Below are positions 54,962-64,000 of a stretch of 64,000 nucleotides of DNA, piece by piece. Below the pieces are notes generated by a model that saw only the letters and a list, made by a program, of their open reading frames with translations, had not been told where the DNA came from and searched no databases. Origin of the DNA: Lysobacter sp. CFH 32150. Its GTDB lineage: Bacteria; Pseudomonadota; Gammaproteobacteria; Xanthomonadales; Xanthomonadaceae. Position 1 is the first letter of the stretch. Every line of letters begins with the position of its first letter. The stretch is from contig NZ_JALDWJ010000003.1 of assembly GCF_022758295.1 (NCBI RefSeq), positions 62,001 to 126,000 of the forward strand. Direction: 5' to 3'. A program made the position numbers and the translations under genes.

Positions 54962-56575
54962 ATGACGATTGAAGCGCGTGTCCTGCAGGATTTCTCCGCC
55001 CAGATCGGAGAGATGGCCCAGCATCACCTGTTGAGCGATCCGTCGATCCACGAGAACGGCGACTGGTACTACAAGCTGCTGACGGAACTGATCCAGCGGC
55101 ACCCCCACGTGCTCGAGAAGCCGTCGCCGCGCTACCTCGAAATCGCGTGTTACCAGCACGTCATCGGATACAGGCTTTCCCAGGACCACGGCTTCGAGTC
55201 CACCCAGTTCGACATCTGCGATCGTGACCTCGAGGTCGGCCGCCAGTCGGCGTTGCGGATGGGCATCAACGGCAGCTCCGACCGCGTGGTCGGGGATTTC
55301 CATGACTTGCCGTTCGCCGACGGCTACTTCGATGTGGCGATGATTTCCGCGTCGATCCACCACACGCGCAAGCCGCACGTCATTATCGACGAGATGATGC
55401 GGGTGCTCGCCCATGGCGGCCTGTTCTACTGCCAGCGGGAACCGTGCGAACGGCTGTTCTGCTTCTACGAGTTCAATGCCAACCGCGCGGCGCAATACAC
55501 CCCGTTCGAGAGCCACCTGCACCAGCGCGATGTGATGCGGTTGATTTCCTCACCGTTCCCCGGGGCAAGGAACGCGGAGTTGTTCGGCAGGGTGGAGAAC
55601 GACAGGATCCCGCTGGAGATGTACTACGAGACCTTCGCCCGGCATGGCATCGTGAAGGAAGAGATCCTCTACCACGAGGGTCTGCTCACGCAGATGGACA
55701 AGCGCGTCCTCGAGCACGACTGGCTCAAGGAGGAAGCGCTCGCGAGCTACATCGCCTGGTCGATGCTGGCCGAGCTCGAACTGGCGGAACCCCTGATGTC
55801 CACCCAGGATCGCCTGCTCGGGTATTCACTTCCCACCGAAGAGCAGGTGTGGGAGCTGGCGAGGAAAGTCGCCGCGGCATTGAAGGCGCGGCCGGGCAAC
55901 ACCAAGACGCTGGCGTGGCGGAAGGCGATGGCGAAGATCTTCGGCGGCACGCTGCGGTTCGTCGTCGAACGCCAGCGCGACGACAAGTGCCGCGCCGCCG
56001 GCAAGTTCAGGCGCGACTGCCGAGAGATCGACCATGTCAGGTACGACGACATCGTCCACCAGAAGTCCGGACTGCTCCTGTGGACCAAGCTCCTGCCGGA
56101 AATGCAGACGGCCGGCGAGGATGAACTCCGTGCCGCCTCGTTCCCGGTGGACGACTGGCGCTACGACGTGGGCAAGGGCGACATCAGGCAGATGATCGCG
56201 ACGGCCGCCATTCCGGTTGCGCACGCGAGGGTGCCGGAGAATGCGCTGTTCGCGATGCGCTATCGGGTGGTCGTGGACGACGAGGTCCCGGCCGCGAAAC
56301 TTCGAGTGACCTACGGCGACCAGGAAGTGGCTTCGGAGCTCATCGCGCAGACCGAGGACCGCATGCTGCGGTTCGCGGTCGAGCCTGGCGAGTCCGCCAT
56401 CACGTTCACGCTGACCGACCTGGATGGAAACCCGATCTCGGCGAAATCCCGGATCAGGATCAGCATTTTCCAGTGCATCCCGATCGCTACTGAAGAAGCC
56501 GCAATACCGGATGCCGCTGCACCCGCGCGGGGCGCGGTCACGCACCTGCGGGACTGGATCGCAGGCCGGCACTGA
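54962..56575 (+). CDS. Methyltransferase-like protein with C-terminal beta domain
   Basis: A 537-residue protein. Residues about 55-200 follow a class I methyltransferase (FDICDRDLEVG, GDFHDLPFADGYFDVAMIS, VLAHGGLFYCQR), but the first motif is YLEIACYQHVIGYRL, lacking the usual GxGxG, so SAM binding may be altered. A helical middle part follows; the last 140 residues are beta-rich and resemble in style, not in visible sequence, the extension of the sulfotransferase before it. Separated from it by 92 nt. Confidence 0.78.
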   Translation: MTIEARVLQDFSAQIGEMAQHHLLSDPSIHENGDWYYKLLTELIQRHPHVLEKPSPRYLEIACYQHVIGYRLSQDHGFESTQFDICDRDLEVGRQSALRMGINGSSDRVVGDFHDLPFADGYFDVAMISASIHHTRKPHVIIDEMMRVLAHGGLFYCQREPCERLFCFYEFNANRAAQYTPFESHLHQRDVMRLISSPFPGARNAELFGRVENDRIPLEMYYETFARHGIVKEEILYHEGLLTQMDKRVLEHDWLKEEALASYIAWSMLAELELAEPLMSTQDRLLGYSLPTEEQVWELARKVAAALKARPGNTKTLAWRKAMAKIFGGTLRFVVERQRDDKCRAAGKFRRDCREIDHVRYDDIVHQKSGLLLWTKLLPEMQTAGEDELRAASFPVDDWRYDVGKGDIRQMIATAAIPVAHARVPENALFAMRYRVVVDDEVPAAKLRVTYGDQEVASELIAQTEDRMLRFAVEPGESAITFTLTDLDGNPISAKSRIRISIFQCIPIATEEAAIPDAAAPARGAVTHLRDWIAGRH

Positions 56576-56597
56576 ACCAATTCGAAGGGGCGGCCAC

Positions 56598-57611
56598 ATG
56601 TTGCAGAAGACGCACGACGAACGGATCAAGGAACAGATCCGGCAATACGCCAACACCGAGAACATGCACGGCCAGCTCGCGGACATCTTCCGCTACTGGC
56701 AGGAAAAGTATTTCAAGCCGCGGTTTGCGGATGTGTGCCGGGTCAACAACCATCTCGAGTTCTACGCCATGCCGATGGTCGAACGTATCCGGCGTACCGG
56801 CGTGCGTGATGTCATTAGCTTCGGTTGCGGGGATGCCCAGGTGGAAGTTGGGGTCGCCAACGTGCTCAAGCGCGAAGGCGTTACGGATTTCCGCTTCCAT
56901 TGCGTGGAGCTATCGCCGTTGCAGATCGACCGCGCCCGCGCATTCGTCGAAACCGCCGGGTTCTCCAGCAACTTCAGCTTCGTCGAAGCCGATTTCAATA
57001 CCTGGCGGCCGGGTGGCCAGGTGTTCGCTGGCGCCATGTGCCACCACGCGCTGCATCACGTCCTCGATCTGGAACACCTGATCGGGGCCATTCATGAGGC
57101 CCTGCATCCGGACGGCGTGTTCGTGTCGATCGACGTGGTCGGCCGCAATGGCCACATGCGCTGGCCGGAAGCCCTTGAAGTGGTCGACAAGATCTGGCGG
57201 TTCCTCCCCGACAGCAAGAAATACCACCACATCCTCAAGACGATCGACAGCGAGTATCAGAACCGGGACTGTTCCAACCAGGGGTTCGAGGGCATCCGGT
57301 CGCAGGACATCCTTCCCATCCTGACGCAGCACTTCGGTTTCGAGGCATTCCTTGGCTTCGGCAACCTGATCGACGTATTCACCAGTCGCGGTTTTGGGGC
57401 CAACTTCGACGCCGAAGACGACCACGACCGTGCATTCATCGACTTCGTCGAGTTCCTGAACGAAATGCTGATCGACCTGGGGCACATCAAGCCCACGCGC
57501 ATGTGCGCGGTGATGGTGAAGCACGAGGCCGTGGAACCTCGTGTCTACAAACACTGGACGCCGGCGTTCTGCGTGCGTCCGCCCGGCGCTCTCGCTGCAC
57601 GCCCCGGTTAA
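56598..57611 (+). CDS. Class I SAM-dependent methyltransferase (paralogue of the 46848 gene)
   Basis: A 337-residue methyltransferase. Motif I is VISFGCGDAQVEVGVA; the middle carries VEADFNTW, ALHHVLDLEHLI and VVGRNGHMRWPEALEVV, and later GFEGIRSQDILPIL, each matched in order by the 46848-47867 protein. Both also share an N-terminal FHYW/FRYW motif and a C-terminal VRxPG. Duplication with divergence is likely; acceptors are unknown. Last gene of the glycan cluster. Confidence 0.82.
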   Translation: MLQKTHDERIKEQIRQYANTENMHGQLADIFRYWQEKYFKPRFADVCRVNNHLEFYAMPMVERIRRTGVRDVISFGCGDAQVEVGVANVLKREGVTDFRFHCVELSPLQIDRARAFVETAGFSSNFSFVEADFNTWRPGGQVFAGAMCHHALHHVLDLEHLIGAIHEALHPDGVFVSIDVVGRNGHMRWPEALEVVDKIWRFLPDSKKYHHILKTIDSEYQNRDCSNQGFEGIRSQDILPILTQHFGFEAFLGFGNLIDVFTSRGFGANFDAEDDHDRAFIDFVEFLNEMLIDLGHIKPTRMCAVMVKHEAVEPRVYKHWTPAFCVRPPGALAARPG

Positions 57612-57748
57612 ACTCGCCTGCCCAGGAATTCCAGTCACGGCACAGAAGTGAGTGCCCCGTCACTCACGGCCCGTCGGCGTGGCCCGGTCTGGCCTGTACG
57701 CTATCGGTATCCCGTTCTCCTCAAATGTAGTCGTAAGTGGTGAATGTC

Positions 57749-60076
57749 ATGCGCACGCTGCTCGGTATCGCTTTGTTTGCCCTTCTGTTCGGCTGTTCCG
57801 CGGACCGAGACCCACTTCAGGAGCGCCAGCTTGGCCGGGCTCAGGTCGAGGGCGTGGATGCGCACCCGCTGAAATCGCGTCGGGCTTCAGCCAGCTTCGC
57901 GTCGCTTCCCGACAGGGGCGATTTGCTGGACTACGACCGCGTCCGCCTGGCCAGGCAGGTCGGGCCCAATACATGGCACCCGGTCGAGCTGAGCGAAACG
58001 CACGCATTGCGTGCCATCGTCGATGGCGAAATGACCGTGACTGCGCCCAACGGCACACCAGTGCGACTGCGCTACGAGCGTCACGTCGAGCATCCGGACG
58101 GCAACTGGACCTGGATCGGTCACGACGCCAACGGGCACGACGCCGTCATCACGTTTGGCGAAAAGGCCGTCTTTGGCAGCTTGCCGTATGGCCCGGGACG
58201 CGAGCTGCGCCTGGCGACCACGGGCAGCAATGCGTGGATGGTCGAAAACAACCTCTCCCTGCCGCAGTACAAGGACGGGCTGATTCGTCCCTCGGGAGAG
58301 CCCGATTACCTCGTGCCGCCCAAGCTCGCCGCCGCGTTTACCGCCGGCAAGCGCATGAGCGCCGCCGCGTCCATGCCGGCCGCATCCGACACTCCCGTTG
58401 TAGCCGCCACGATCGATGTCGCGCTTGGCTATTCAACCGGGTTCACCACGGAGATGGGCGGGCAGTCGCAGGCGGTGACCCGGCTGAACAATCTCGTCGA
58501 TAAGACGAACCAGGCCTATGCCCGCAGCCTGATCGTTTCGCGCATTCGCCTGGTCAACACGATCCAGGTCAGCTATGCGGACAACACCACGAACGAATCC
58601 GCGCTGGAACAGTTGACCGGCGACGACGGCACTGGTCAATTCAACGTGCCCGTGCCAGCCAGCCTGAACCAGTTGCGTATCCTTGGCGAACAATCCGGGG
58701 CCGACCTGGTATCGCTGGTGCGCAACTTTCAGGCGCCAGAAAACGAGGGCTGCGGCATCGCCTGGCTGCTTGGTGGTGGTGGATTGCCAATCGAACCGAC
58801 CGATGCGCCTTATGCGTATTCGATCGTCAGCGCCCACCAGGTCGGCGGCAGCGATTACGACGAAACGGATGGCAATAGCTACTTCTGCCGCGAAGAGACG
58901 CTGGCGCACGAACTGGGCCATAACGCCGGGCAAGCGCACAACAGCGATGACAGCAATGGACCAGGAACGCACCCGTATTCCTACGGATATCGTGAGGCTT
59001 CGGCCACGGGCTTCTACACGATCATGGCGTATGGCAGTGGCGGCAGTCAGTTCTCGATTCCGTATTTCGCGAACCCGAATGTCAGCTACGACCCGGACGG
59101 TGCCGGTGGCATGCCGCCGAGACCGACTGGTGTCGTCAACGCGTCGGACAATACCCGCAGCCTGAACCAGGTCATGTCGATCATTGCGGCATTCCGGACC
59201 GCGGTACGGGCCCGCAACGACGTGGACGGTGACGGCAAATCCGACCTGCTGTGGTTCCACCCGACCAACAGCGTGCTGGCGTACTGGGTGATGAACGGTG
59301 CAACCAGGGTGCGGTCCTCGAGCCAGGTGGTGGCCAGCGGTTATTCCCCATTGACCAGCGGCGACTACAACGGCGACGGCCGTGTTGACCTGGTCATGCG
59401 CAATGGGACGACGATGCAGATGTGGCTCGGCAATGGCAACGCGTTCGGCGTGCAGGCGTTCCGTGCCTATCCGGGCGGCTGGAACTTGGTCGCCAGCGCC
59501 GACATCGATGCAGACAAGCGCTCGGACCTGCTCTGGTTCAACCCCACCACCAGCCAACTGGCGTACTGGGTGCTCAATGGCACTACGCTGGTGCGCTCCT
59601 CGGCCCTGGCTGTTGCCAGCGGCTATTCGCCGCTCACCACCGGTGACTACAACGGCGACGGCCGGATCGACATCCTGTGGCGTCACACGAGCGGCGCCCT
59701 GCAACTCTGGACCGGCAACGGCAACAGCTTCACTACCGCAGCCGCTGGCACTTTCCCGGCGGGCTGGACGTCGATCGGCAGTGGTGATGTCAACGGCGAT
59801 GGCAAGTCCGACCTGCTCTGGTACCACTCCACGCAGCAGAAGTTCGCGTACTGGCTGCGCAATGGCGCCACCACGACCGCCTCCGCGGCGCAAGTCGTAC
59901 CTGCCGGCTACACGCCGTTGGCGAACGGCGATTTCAATGGTGACCGCCAGATCGACCTCGACTGGAAGCCTGCCAGCGGAGCGATGCTATTCTGGCTGCG
60001 CAGTGGCAGTACTTATGTCGCGCAGACGGGGCTGAGCTATCCCGCGGGCTGGTCGATCATCAACGGGGCGCAATAG
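57749..60076 (+). CDS. Secreted reprolysin-like metalloprotease with VCBS/FG-GAP-type repeats
   Basis: A 775-residue exported zinc protease. Lipoprotein-like signal (MRTLLGIALFALLFGC, Cys 16). A propeptide-like region has SLPDRGDLLDYD and GNWTWIG, and the catalytic domain has HELGHNAGQAH (residues 387-397, HExxHxxGxxH) and Met-turn TIMAYGS. Residues about 490-775 are repeats with D-x-(D/N)-x-D-G-(K/R)-x-D loops ([22 protein letters not shown], and so on), probably calcium-binding blades. Secreted by type II secretion or anchored in the outer membrane. A near twin follows. Confidence 0.88.
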   Translation: MRTLLGIALFALLFGCSADRDPLQERQLGRAQVEGVDAHPLKSRRASASFASLPDRGDLLDYDRVRLARQVGPNTWHPVELSETHALRAIVDGEMTVTAPNGTPVRLRYERHVEHPDGNWTWIGHDANGHDAVITFGEKAVFGSLPYGPGRELRLATTGSNAWMVENNLSLPQYKDGLIRPSGEPDYLVPPKLAAAFTAGKRMSAAASMPAASDTPVVAATIDVALGYSTGFTTEMGGQSQAVTRLNNLVDKTNQAYARSLIVSRIRLVNTIQVSYADNTTNESALEQLTGDDGTGQFNVPVPASLNQLRILGEQSGADLVSLVRNFQAPENEGCGIAWLLGGGGLPIEPTDAPYAYSIVSAHQVGGSDYDETDGNSYFCREETLAHELGHNAGQAHNSDDSNGPGTHPYSYGYREASATGFYTIMAYGSGGSQFSIPYFANPNVSYDPDGAGGMPPRPTGVVNASDNTRSLNQVMSIIAAFRTAVRARNDVDGDGKSDLLWFHPTNSVLAYWVMNGATRVRSSSQVVASGYSPLTSGDYNGDGRVDLVMRNGTTMQMWLGNGNAFGVQAFRAYPGGWNLVASADIDADKRSDLLWFNPTTSQLAYWVLNGTTLVRSSALAVASGYSPLTTGDYNGDGRIDILWRHTSGALQLWTGNGNSFTTAAAGTFPAGWTSIGSGDVNGDGKSDLLWYHSTQQKFAYWLRNGATTTASAAQVVPAGYTPLANGDFNGDRQIDLDWKPASGAMLFWLRSGSTYVAQTGLSYPAGWSIINGAQ

Positions 60077-60167
60077 CGATTCGGATCGCAACTTAGCGAC
60101 TGGCACGAATACCGGCTGCTCCATGCAGCCGGCTTCGTTTTGTCTGGTTCAAAGGAATGGGGATCGA

Positions 60168-62582
60168 ATGCGTTTTCTGCCAAGCGGACTGATCCTGTGC
60201 GGCCTGCTGGCCGCCTGCGCCCCGAACCGGGATGAAACGCAGCTGCATGTTGAACCTTCCCTGGCGGATTCTGGTAACGCCCGAACGGCGTCCAAGGCCG
60301 GCGCGACAGGCGGTGTCCAGGGGCGCCTGGCATCGTTGCCCGACCGGGGTGAATTGCTGGCATACGATCGCTCGCGCAGCGTGCGTAACGATGGCGCCTA
60401 TGCCTGGCATCCGGTCGACCTGAGCGAAGAACACGCCTTGCGTGCGATCGCGAATGGCGAACTGGTCGTCAGGAATCCGCGCGGACAATCGCTCCGATTC
60501 CGGTATCAGCGGCATATCGAGCATGCCGACGGCAACTGGACGTGGGTGGGCAGGATCGCGGGCGAGGGTGGCGGGCGCGATGCCATCCTGACATTCGGAG
60601 AGCACGCCGTTTTCGGCATCATTCCCGATGGCGACCGGCTGCCGCTGCGGTTGACGATGTCGGGCGGCCGTACCTGGCTGGTCGCGACGGACCGAAGCAA
60701 GATCGCGGACATCGACAGTCCGATCACACGTCCGACGCGCCCCGACTATCTGGTTCCGCCACGCGCAGGACGCTTAGGCGCGGCAGCGGCGCAAATGCTG
60801 CAGGCACCGGTTACGGCTGCTGCTGCCACAGCTTCAGGTATGACGTACGTCGACCTGGTCATGGGTTACACCAGCGGATTCAAGAATCAGTGGGGCACGG
60901 GTTGTAACCTCGACCCTGCGGAATGCGAGCGGCGTCGGCAATCCATTGCCCGCTTGAGCCTGATCAGCAAAGTCGACATGGCGAACCAGAGCCTGATCGA
61001 CAGTCAGGTTCCCGTGACCATACGGCTGGTCAAATCCGTCGAAGTCGGCTACCCCGACAAGACCAGCAATGACAGTGCATTGCGCGAACTGACGGGATCG
61101 GGCACCACCCCGGTGCCCGCTGCATTGCTTCCCTTGCGTAACGCTCGCGACCAGTACGGCGCCGACCTGGTTTCGCTGGTGCGCAAGTTCGAGACGCCCC
61201 AGAACGAGGGTTGCGGCATTGCATGGCTGCTGGGTGCAGGCGGACAGACGATCGATGCGGGCGATGCGCCCTATGGGTTCTCGGTGGTCAGCGATGGCAG
61301 CGACCTGGACGAAACCGACAACAAGTCCTACTTCTGCCGCGACACGACCCTCGCCCACGAACTCGGCCACAACCTGGGTTCGGCGCACGACCGCGCGACA
61401 GCCACCTACATCGACGAGGACAGCAACGGCGCCTGCGGCAACACGACTACGCCTTGCCTGCACTACGGACGTTACCCGTATTCCTTCGGCCAGAAGACCG
61501 ACGTGTATGGCGGCAATTTCTTCACCATCATGGCCTACGGCGACAGCGGGCAGAACGAGACTCGCCTGTTCTCCAACCCGCGGATCTCGATTTGCGAGAA
61601 TCTGCCATGCGGCGTGGAAAACCAGGCCGACAATGCCCGCAGCCTGACCCAGACAGCCCCTGTCATCGCCAGGTTCCGTTCGATGATAGTGCCGCTGCAG
61701 ACGCGCAACGACGTCGATGGCAACGGCAAGTCCGATCTCCTATGGATCGACACAGCCAGGAATGAGCTGGCCCATTGGAATATGGATGGCGCGCAGGTCG
61801 TTGCATCTTCATCCTGGCCGCTCGACGCTCCAGTCGACTACGGGAACATGCAACTGCTTGCCGTGGGCGGGATGACGGGTTCCCCGATGGTCGATCTCGT
61901 CTGGTCGGCCGGTGGCGCGTTGCACATGTGGAAGAACGGCGGGACGTACTGGATCGTCGGTTATCCGACCCCGATTGTGATCCGGGCCTATCCCAATGGC
62001 TGGAATTACGCAGGGACTGGCGATATCGACGGCGATGGCAAGTTCGACCTGCTGTGGCGAGACCAGGCCAACACCCGGTTCGTCTACTGGATCATGGATG
62101 GCAAGACGCTGGTCCGGTCGTGGGCCGGCAGCATCGGTCCGACATGGCGGCTGGCCGCGAGTGGCGACTTCAATGGCGACGGCAAGCTCGATCTCGTCTG
62201 GGCCAGCAGTGCCAGCCTGGTGCTCTGGACCGGTACGGGAACCTCGTTCGTTGCTTCGACGATCCGTGCCTATCCGGCAGGCTGGACCCTGCAGGGCGCA
62301 GCCGACATCAATGCCGACGGCAAGTCAGACCTGCTGTGGCGGGACTCGGCGAAGACGAAACTGACCTGCTGGATCATGGATGGCCCAAGCCTGGTCCTGA
62401 CCAGGACGTTCGCCGTGGGCAATACCTGGAACATCGGCACCTGGGGCGATTACAACGCCGATCTCAAGGCCGACATCGTGTGGAGCAACGGCGCGAAACT
62501 GGTGCTGTGGACCGGCAGTGGCATCGGGTTCGCGAGCACGGTGATCGCCGACATTCCCCCCGGCTGGAACCTGATCCGCTGA
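60168..62582 (+). CDS. Secreted reprolysin-like metalloprotease with VCBS/FG-GAP-type repeats (tandem paralogue)
   Basis: An 804-residue paralogue of the preceding protease, 91 nt downstream. Lipobox AAC (Cys about 16), propeptide block [14 protein letters not shown] and [13 protein letters not shown], catalytic [11 protein letters not shown] at 397-407, Met-turn TIMAYGDSG, and a Cys-richer catalytic domain ([28 protein letters not shown]) absent from its twin. About five D-x-N/D-x-DG-K repeats follow, ending GWNLIR. Start: the ATG giving the signal peptide, with AAGGAATGGGGA upstream. Confidence 0.88.
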   Translation: MRFLPSGLILCGLLAACAPNRDETQLHVEPSLADSGNARTASKAGATGGVQGRLASLPDRGELLAYDRSRSVRNDGAYAWHPVDLSEEHALRAIANGELVVRNPRGQSLRFRYQRHIEHADGNWTWVGRIAGEGGGRDAILTFGEHAVFGIIPDGDRLPLRLTMSGGRTWLVATDRSKIADIDSPITRPTRPDYLVPPRAGRLGAAAAQMLQAPVTAAAATASGMTYVDLVMGYTSGFKNQWGTGCNLDPAECERRRQSIARLSLISKVDMANQSLIDSQVPVTIRLVKSVEVGYPDKTSNDSALRELTGSGTTPVPAALLPLRNARDQYGADLVSLVRKFETPQNEGCGIAWLLGAGGQTIDAGDAPYGFSVVSDGSDLDETDNKSYFCRDTTLAHELGHNLGSAHDRATATYIDEDSNGACGNTTTPCLHYGRYPYSFGQKTDVYGGNFFTIMAYGDSGQNETRLFSNPRISICENLPCGVENQADNARSLTQTAPVIARFRSMIVPLQTRNDVDGNGKSDLLWIDTARNELAHWNMDGAQVVASSSWPLDAPVDYGNMQLLAVGGMTGSPMVDLVWSAGGALHMWKNGGTYWIVGYPTPIVIRAYPNGWNYAGTGDIDGDGKFDLLWRDQANTRFVYWIMDGKTLVRSWAGSIGPTWRLAASGDFNGDGKLDLVWASSASLVLWTGTGTSFVASTIRAYPAGWTLQGAADINADGKSDLLWRDSAKTKLTCWIMDGPSLVLTRTFAVGNTWNIGTWGDYNADLKADIVWSNGAKLVLWTGSGIGFASTVIADIPPGWNLIR

Positions 62583-62630
62583 GCAAGGAGCGAGCGGTGC
62601 CAGCGCTCGCTCGCGTCAGGTCGAAATCCC

Positions 62631-63569
62631 TCAGAGCGCCTGTTCCAGCTCCGGCAGCAGCTTGAACAAATCGCCGACCAGGCCGATGTCGGCGATCTCG
62701 AAGATCGGCGCTTCGCCGTCCTTGTTGATGGCCACAATCGTGCCGGCATCCTTGATTCCGGTCAGGTGCTGGATCGCGCCACTGATGCCGATGGCGACGT
62801 ACAGCTCCGGGGCGATGATCTTGCCGGTCTGGCCGACCTGCATCTCGTTGGGGCAATAACCGGCGTCGACCGCGGCGCGCGAGGCGCCGACGGCGGCACC
62901 GAGCTTGTCGGCGAAGTCGTAGATGATCTTGAAGTTCTCCGCAGAGCCGACACCACGGCCGCCGGACACCACGCGACGCGCGCTCTGCAGATCGGGACGA
63001 TCCGACTTGCCGGCAGCGAGGCCGACGTAACGCGTGTGGGTCGGCAGTGCAGCGTCCACGCTGGCGGCTTCAATCGCCGCACTGCCGCCACGCGCCGCTT
63101 CCGGCCACGAGGCGGTACGCACGGTCGCGACCACGGCGTGGTCGGTCGGCGCTTCGACGGTGATGATGGCGTTGCCGGCGTAGATCGGGCGCTTGAAGGT
63201 GTGGCTGCCTTCGACGGCCATCACGTCGGAAACCTGCGCTACGCCCAGCAGCGCGGCGATGCAGGGCATCAGGTCTTTGCCGAAAGTGGTGCTGGGCCCG
63301 AACACATGCGTGTAGCCGGCGGCGAGCTTGGCGATTTGTGGCGCCAACACCTGCGCGATCGCATTCGCGTTGGCGGCGTTGGCCACGGTCAGCACTTTGG
63401 CGACGCCGGCGATCTGCGCGGCTTCGCTGGCGATCGCGGCCGGGTCGGCCGCGAGCACGACGATGTCGATCGAATCAGGTTTCAACGCCTGCGCGGCGGA
63501 CACGCACTTGGCGGTGGCCGCATTGAGCTTGCCGTCGAGATGTTCGGCAACGATAAGGACCTTGCTCAT
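62631..63569 (-). CDS. etfA: Electron transfer flavoprotein, alpha subunit
   Basis: FAD-carrying subunit of ETF, passing electrons from acyl-CoA dehydrogenases to the ETF-quinone oxidoreductase; 312 residues. FAD-site signature: [28 protein letters not shown] and [12 protein letters not shown], ending [13 protein letters not shown]. Downstream of etfB in a two-gene operon with a REP pair in between. Confidence 0.95.
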   Translation of the reverse strand: MSKVLIVAEHLDGKLNAATAKCVSAAQALKPDSIDIVVLAADPAAIASEAAQIAGVAKVLTVANAANANAIAQVLAPQIAKLAAGYTHVFGPSTTFGKDLMPCIAALLGVAQVSDVMAVEGSHTFKRPIYAGNAIITVEAPTDHAVVATVRTASWPEAARGGSAAIEAASVDAALPTHTRYVGLAAGKSDRPDLQSARRVVSGGRGVGSAENFKIIYDFADKLGAAVGASRAAVDAGYCPNEMQVGQTGKIIAPELYVAIGISGAIQHLTGIKDAGTIVAINKDGEAPIFEIADIGLVGDLFKLLPELEQAL

Positions 63570-63582
63570 GAATGGTTCCCAC

Positions 63583-63645
63583 GTAGGGTGGGCTTCAGCC
63601 CACCATGATCGAATTTGAAAAGCGGTGGGCTGAAGCCCACCCTAC
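63583..63645. repeat. GTAG-type REP pair between etfB and etfA
   Basis: Arms GTAGGGTGGGCTTCAGCCCACC and GGTGGGCTGAAGCCCACCCTAC, spacer about 19 nt. The CTAC end gives the etfB stop (complement 63642-63644); the other end is 14 nt from the etfA start. Confidence 0.85.
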
Positions 63646-64000
63646 AACAGGCCTTTTCGCTTCAACGCAGCGACCAGTTCGGCCGCATCCTTCACCATCA
63701 CGCCCTTGCTGCGCTTCGGCGGCGGCGCGTAAAGCGTGGTCTTGAGCGTGTCGCCGGTATCGACGCCGAGGTCGGCGAACGCGATCGTCTCCATCGGCTT
63801 GCTCTTGGCCTTCATGATGTCCGGCAGCTTGATGAAGCGCGGCTCGTTGAGGCGCAGGTCGGTAGTGACCACCGCAGGCAGGTCGACTTCCAGCGTTTCC
63901 AGGCCGGCGTCGACTTCGCGCGTCACTGTGGCCTTGCCGTCGGCAACCTCAAGCTTGGACGCGAACGTCGCCTGCGGACGACCCCACAGCGTGGCCAGCA
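63642..64000 (-). CDS. etfB: Electron transfer flavoprotein, beta subunit (5' end outside window)
   Basis: AMP-binding subunit of ETF. Only the C-terminal 119 residues are visible: LATLWGRPQATFASKLEV, VDLPAVVTTDLRLNEPRFIKLPDIMKAKSKP, and the end AAELVAALKRKGLL, all typical of EtfB. The N-terminus lies beyond the right edge. Its TAG stop falls in the REP element. Transcribed ahead of etfA. Confidence 0.93.
   Translation of the reverse strand, partial: LATLWGRPQATFASKLEVADGKATVTREVDAGLETLEVDLPAVVTTDLRLNEPRFIKLPDIMKAKSKPMETIAFADLGVDTGDTLKTTLYAPPPKRSKGVMVKDAAELVAALKRKGLL

Overview
The window is about 64 kb of high-GC, gene-dense gammaproteobacterial chromosome. Gene content and order (trp genes, clp divergent from speD, coq7, rplM-rpsI, pilU, GTAG-type REP elements) point to Xanthomonadaceae, most like Lysobacter, Luteimonas or relatives. 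This is judged from protein recognition; no search was run. No IS element, prophage or CRISPR array was seen.

Layout. 1-9 kb: E1 beta and alpha of a 2-oxo acid dehydrogenase, a large secreted ExeM/NucH-type nuclease, tryptophan 2,3-dioxygenase with a Nudix enzyme, and a POT peptide transporter. 9-12 kb: tyrosine catabolism (MarR regulator divergent from hppD, then hmgA); the later steps, an FAH-family hydrolase and maiA, lie at 34-36 kb. 12-21 kb: a lipoprotein, two cation antiporters, a DMT exporter, purC, a small J-protein, rpe and rraA. 21-29 kb: trpE, then trpG-trpD-ABM protein-trpC-HAD phosphatase. 29-34 kb: clp, speD, coq7, a GlcF-like Fe-S protein, rplM-rpsI and tRNA-Gln. 35-42 kb: pilU, an OmpA-family lipoprotein, a DUF465 protein behind a structured leader, and a CBS plus cystathionine lyase/synthase pair.

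41.7-57.6 kb is the accessory part: a surface-glycan cluster, tightly packed with ATGA/GTGA overlaps in its first half. It encodes all four enzymes for GDP-D-glycero-D-manno-heptose (gmhA, hddA, gmhB, hddC), a methyltransferase/coiled-coil/double-glycosyltransferase fusion, five stand-alone methyltransferases, a sulfotransferase, a Wzm/Wzt-type ABC exporter and a lipoprotein. The C-terminal domain of the Wzt protein resembles the body of that lipoprotein, which is the most interesting observation here. Two tandem paralogous secreted metalloproteases with VCBS-like repeats follow (57.7-62.6 kb), then etfA and the 3' part of etfB.

Palindromic GTAG-type REP pairs lie between many genes and in several cases supply the stop codon. 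A rho-independent terminator on the minus strand at 21.33 kb has no minus-strand gene behind it and suggests an unannotated small RNA.
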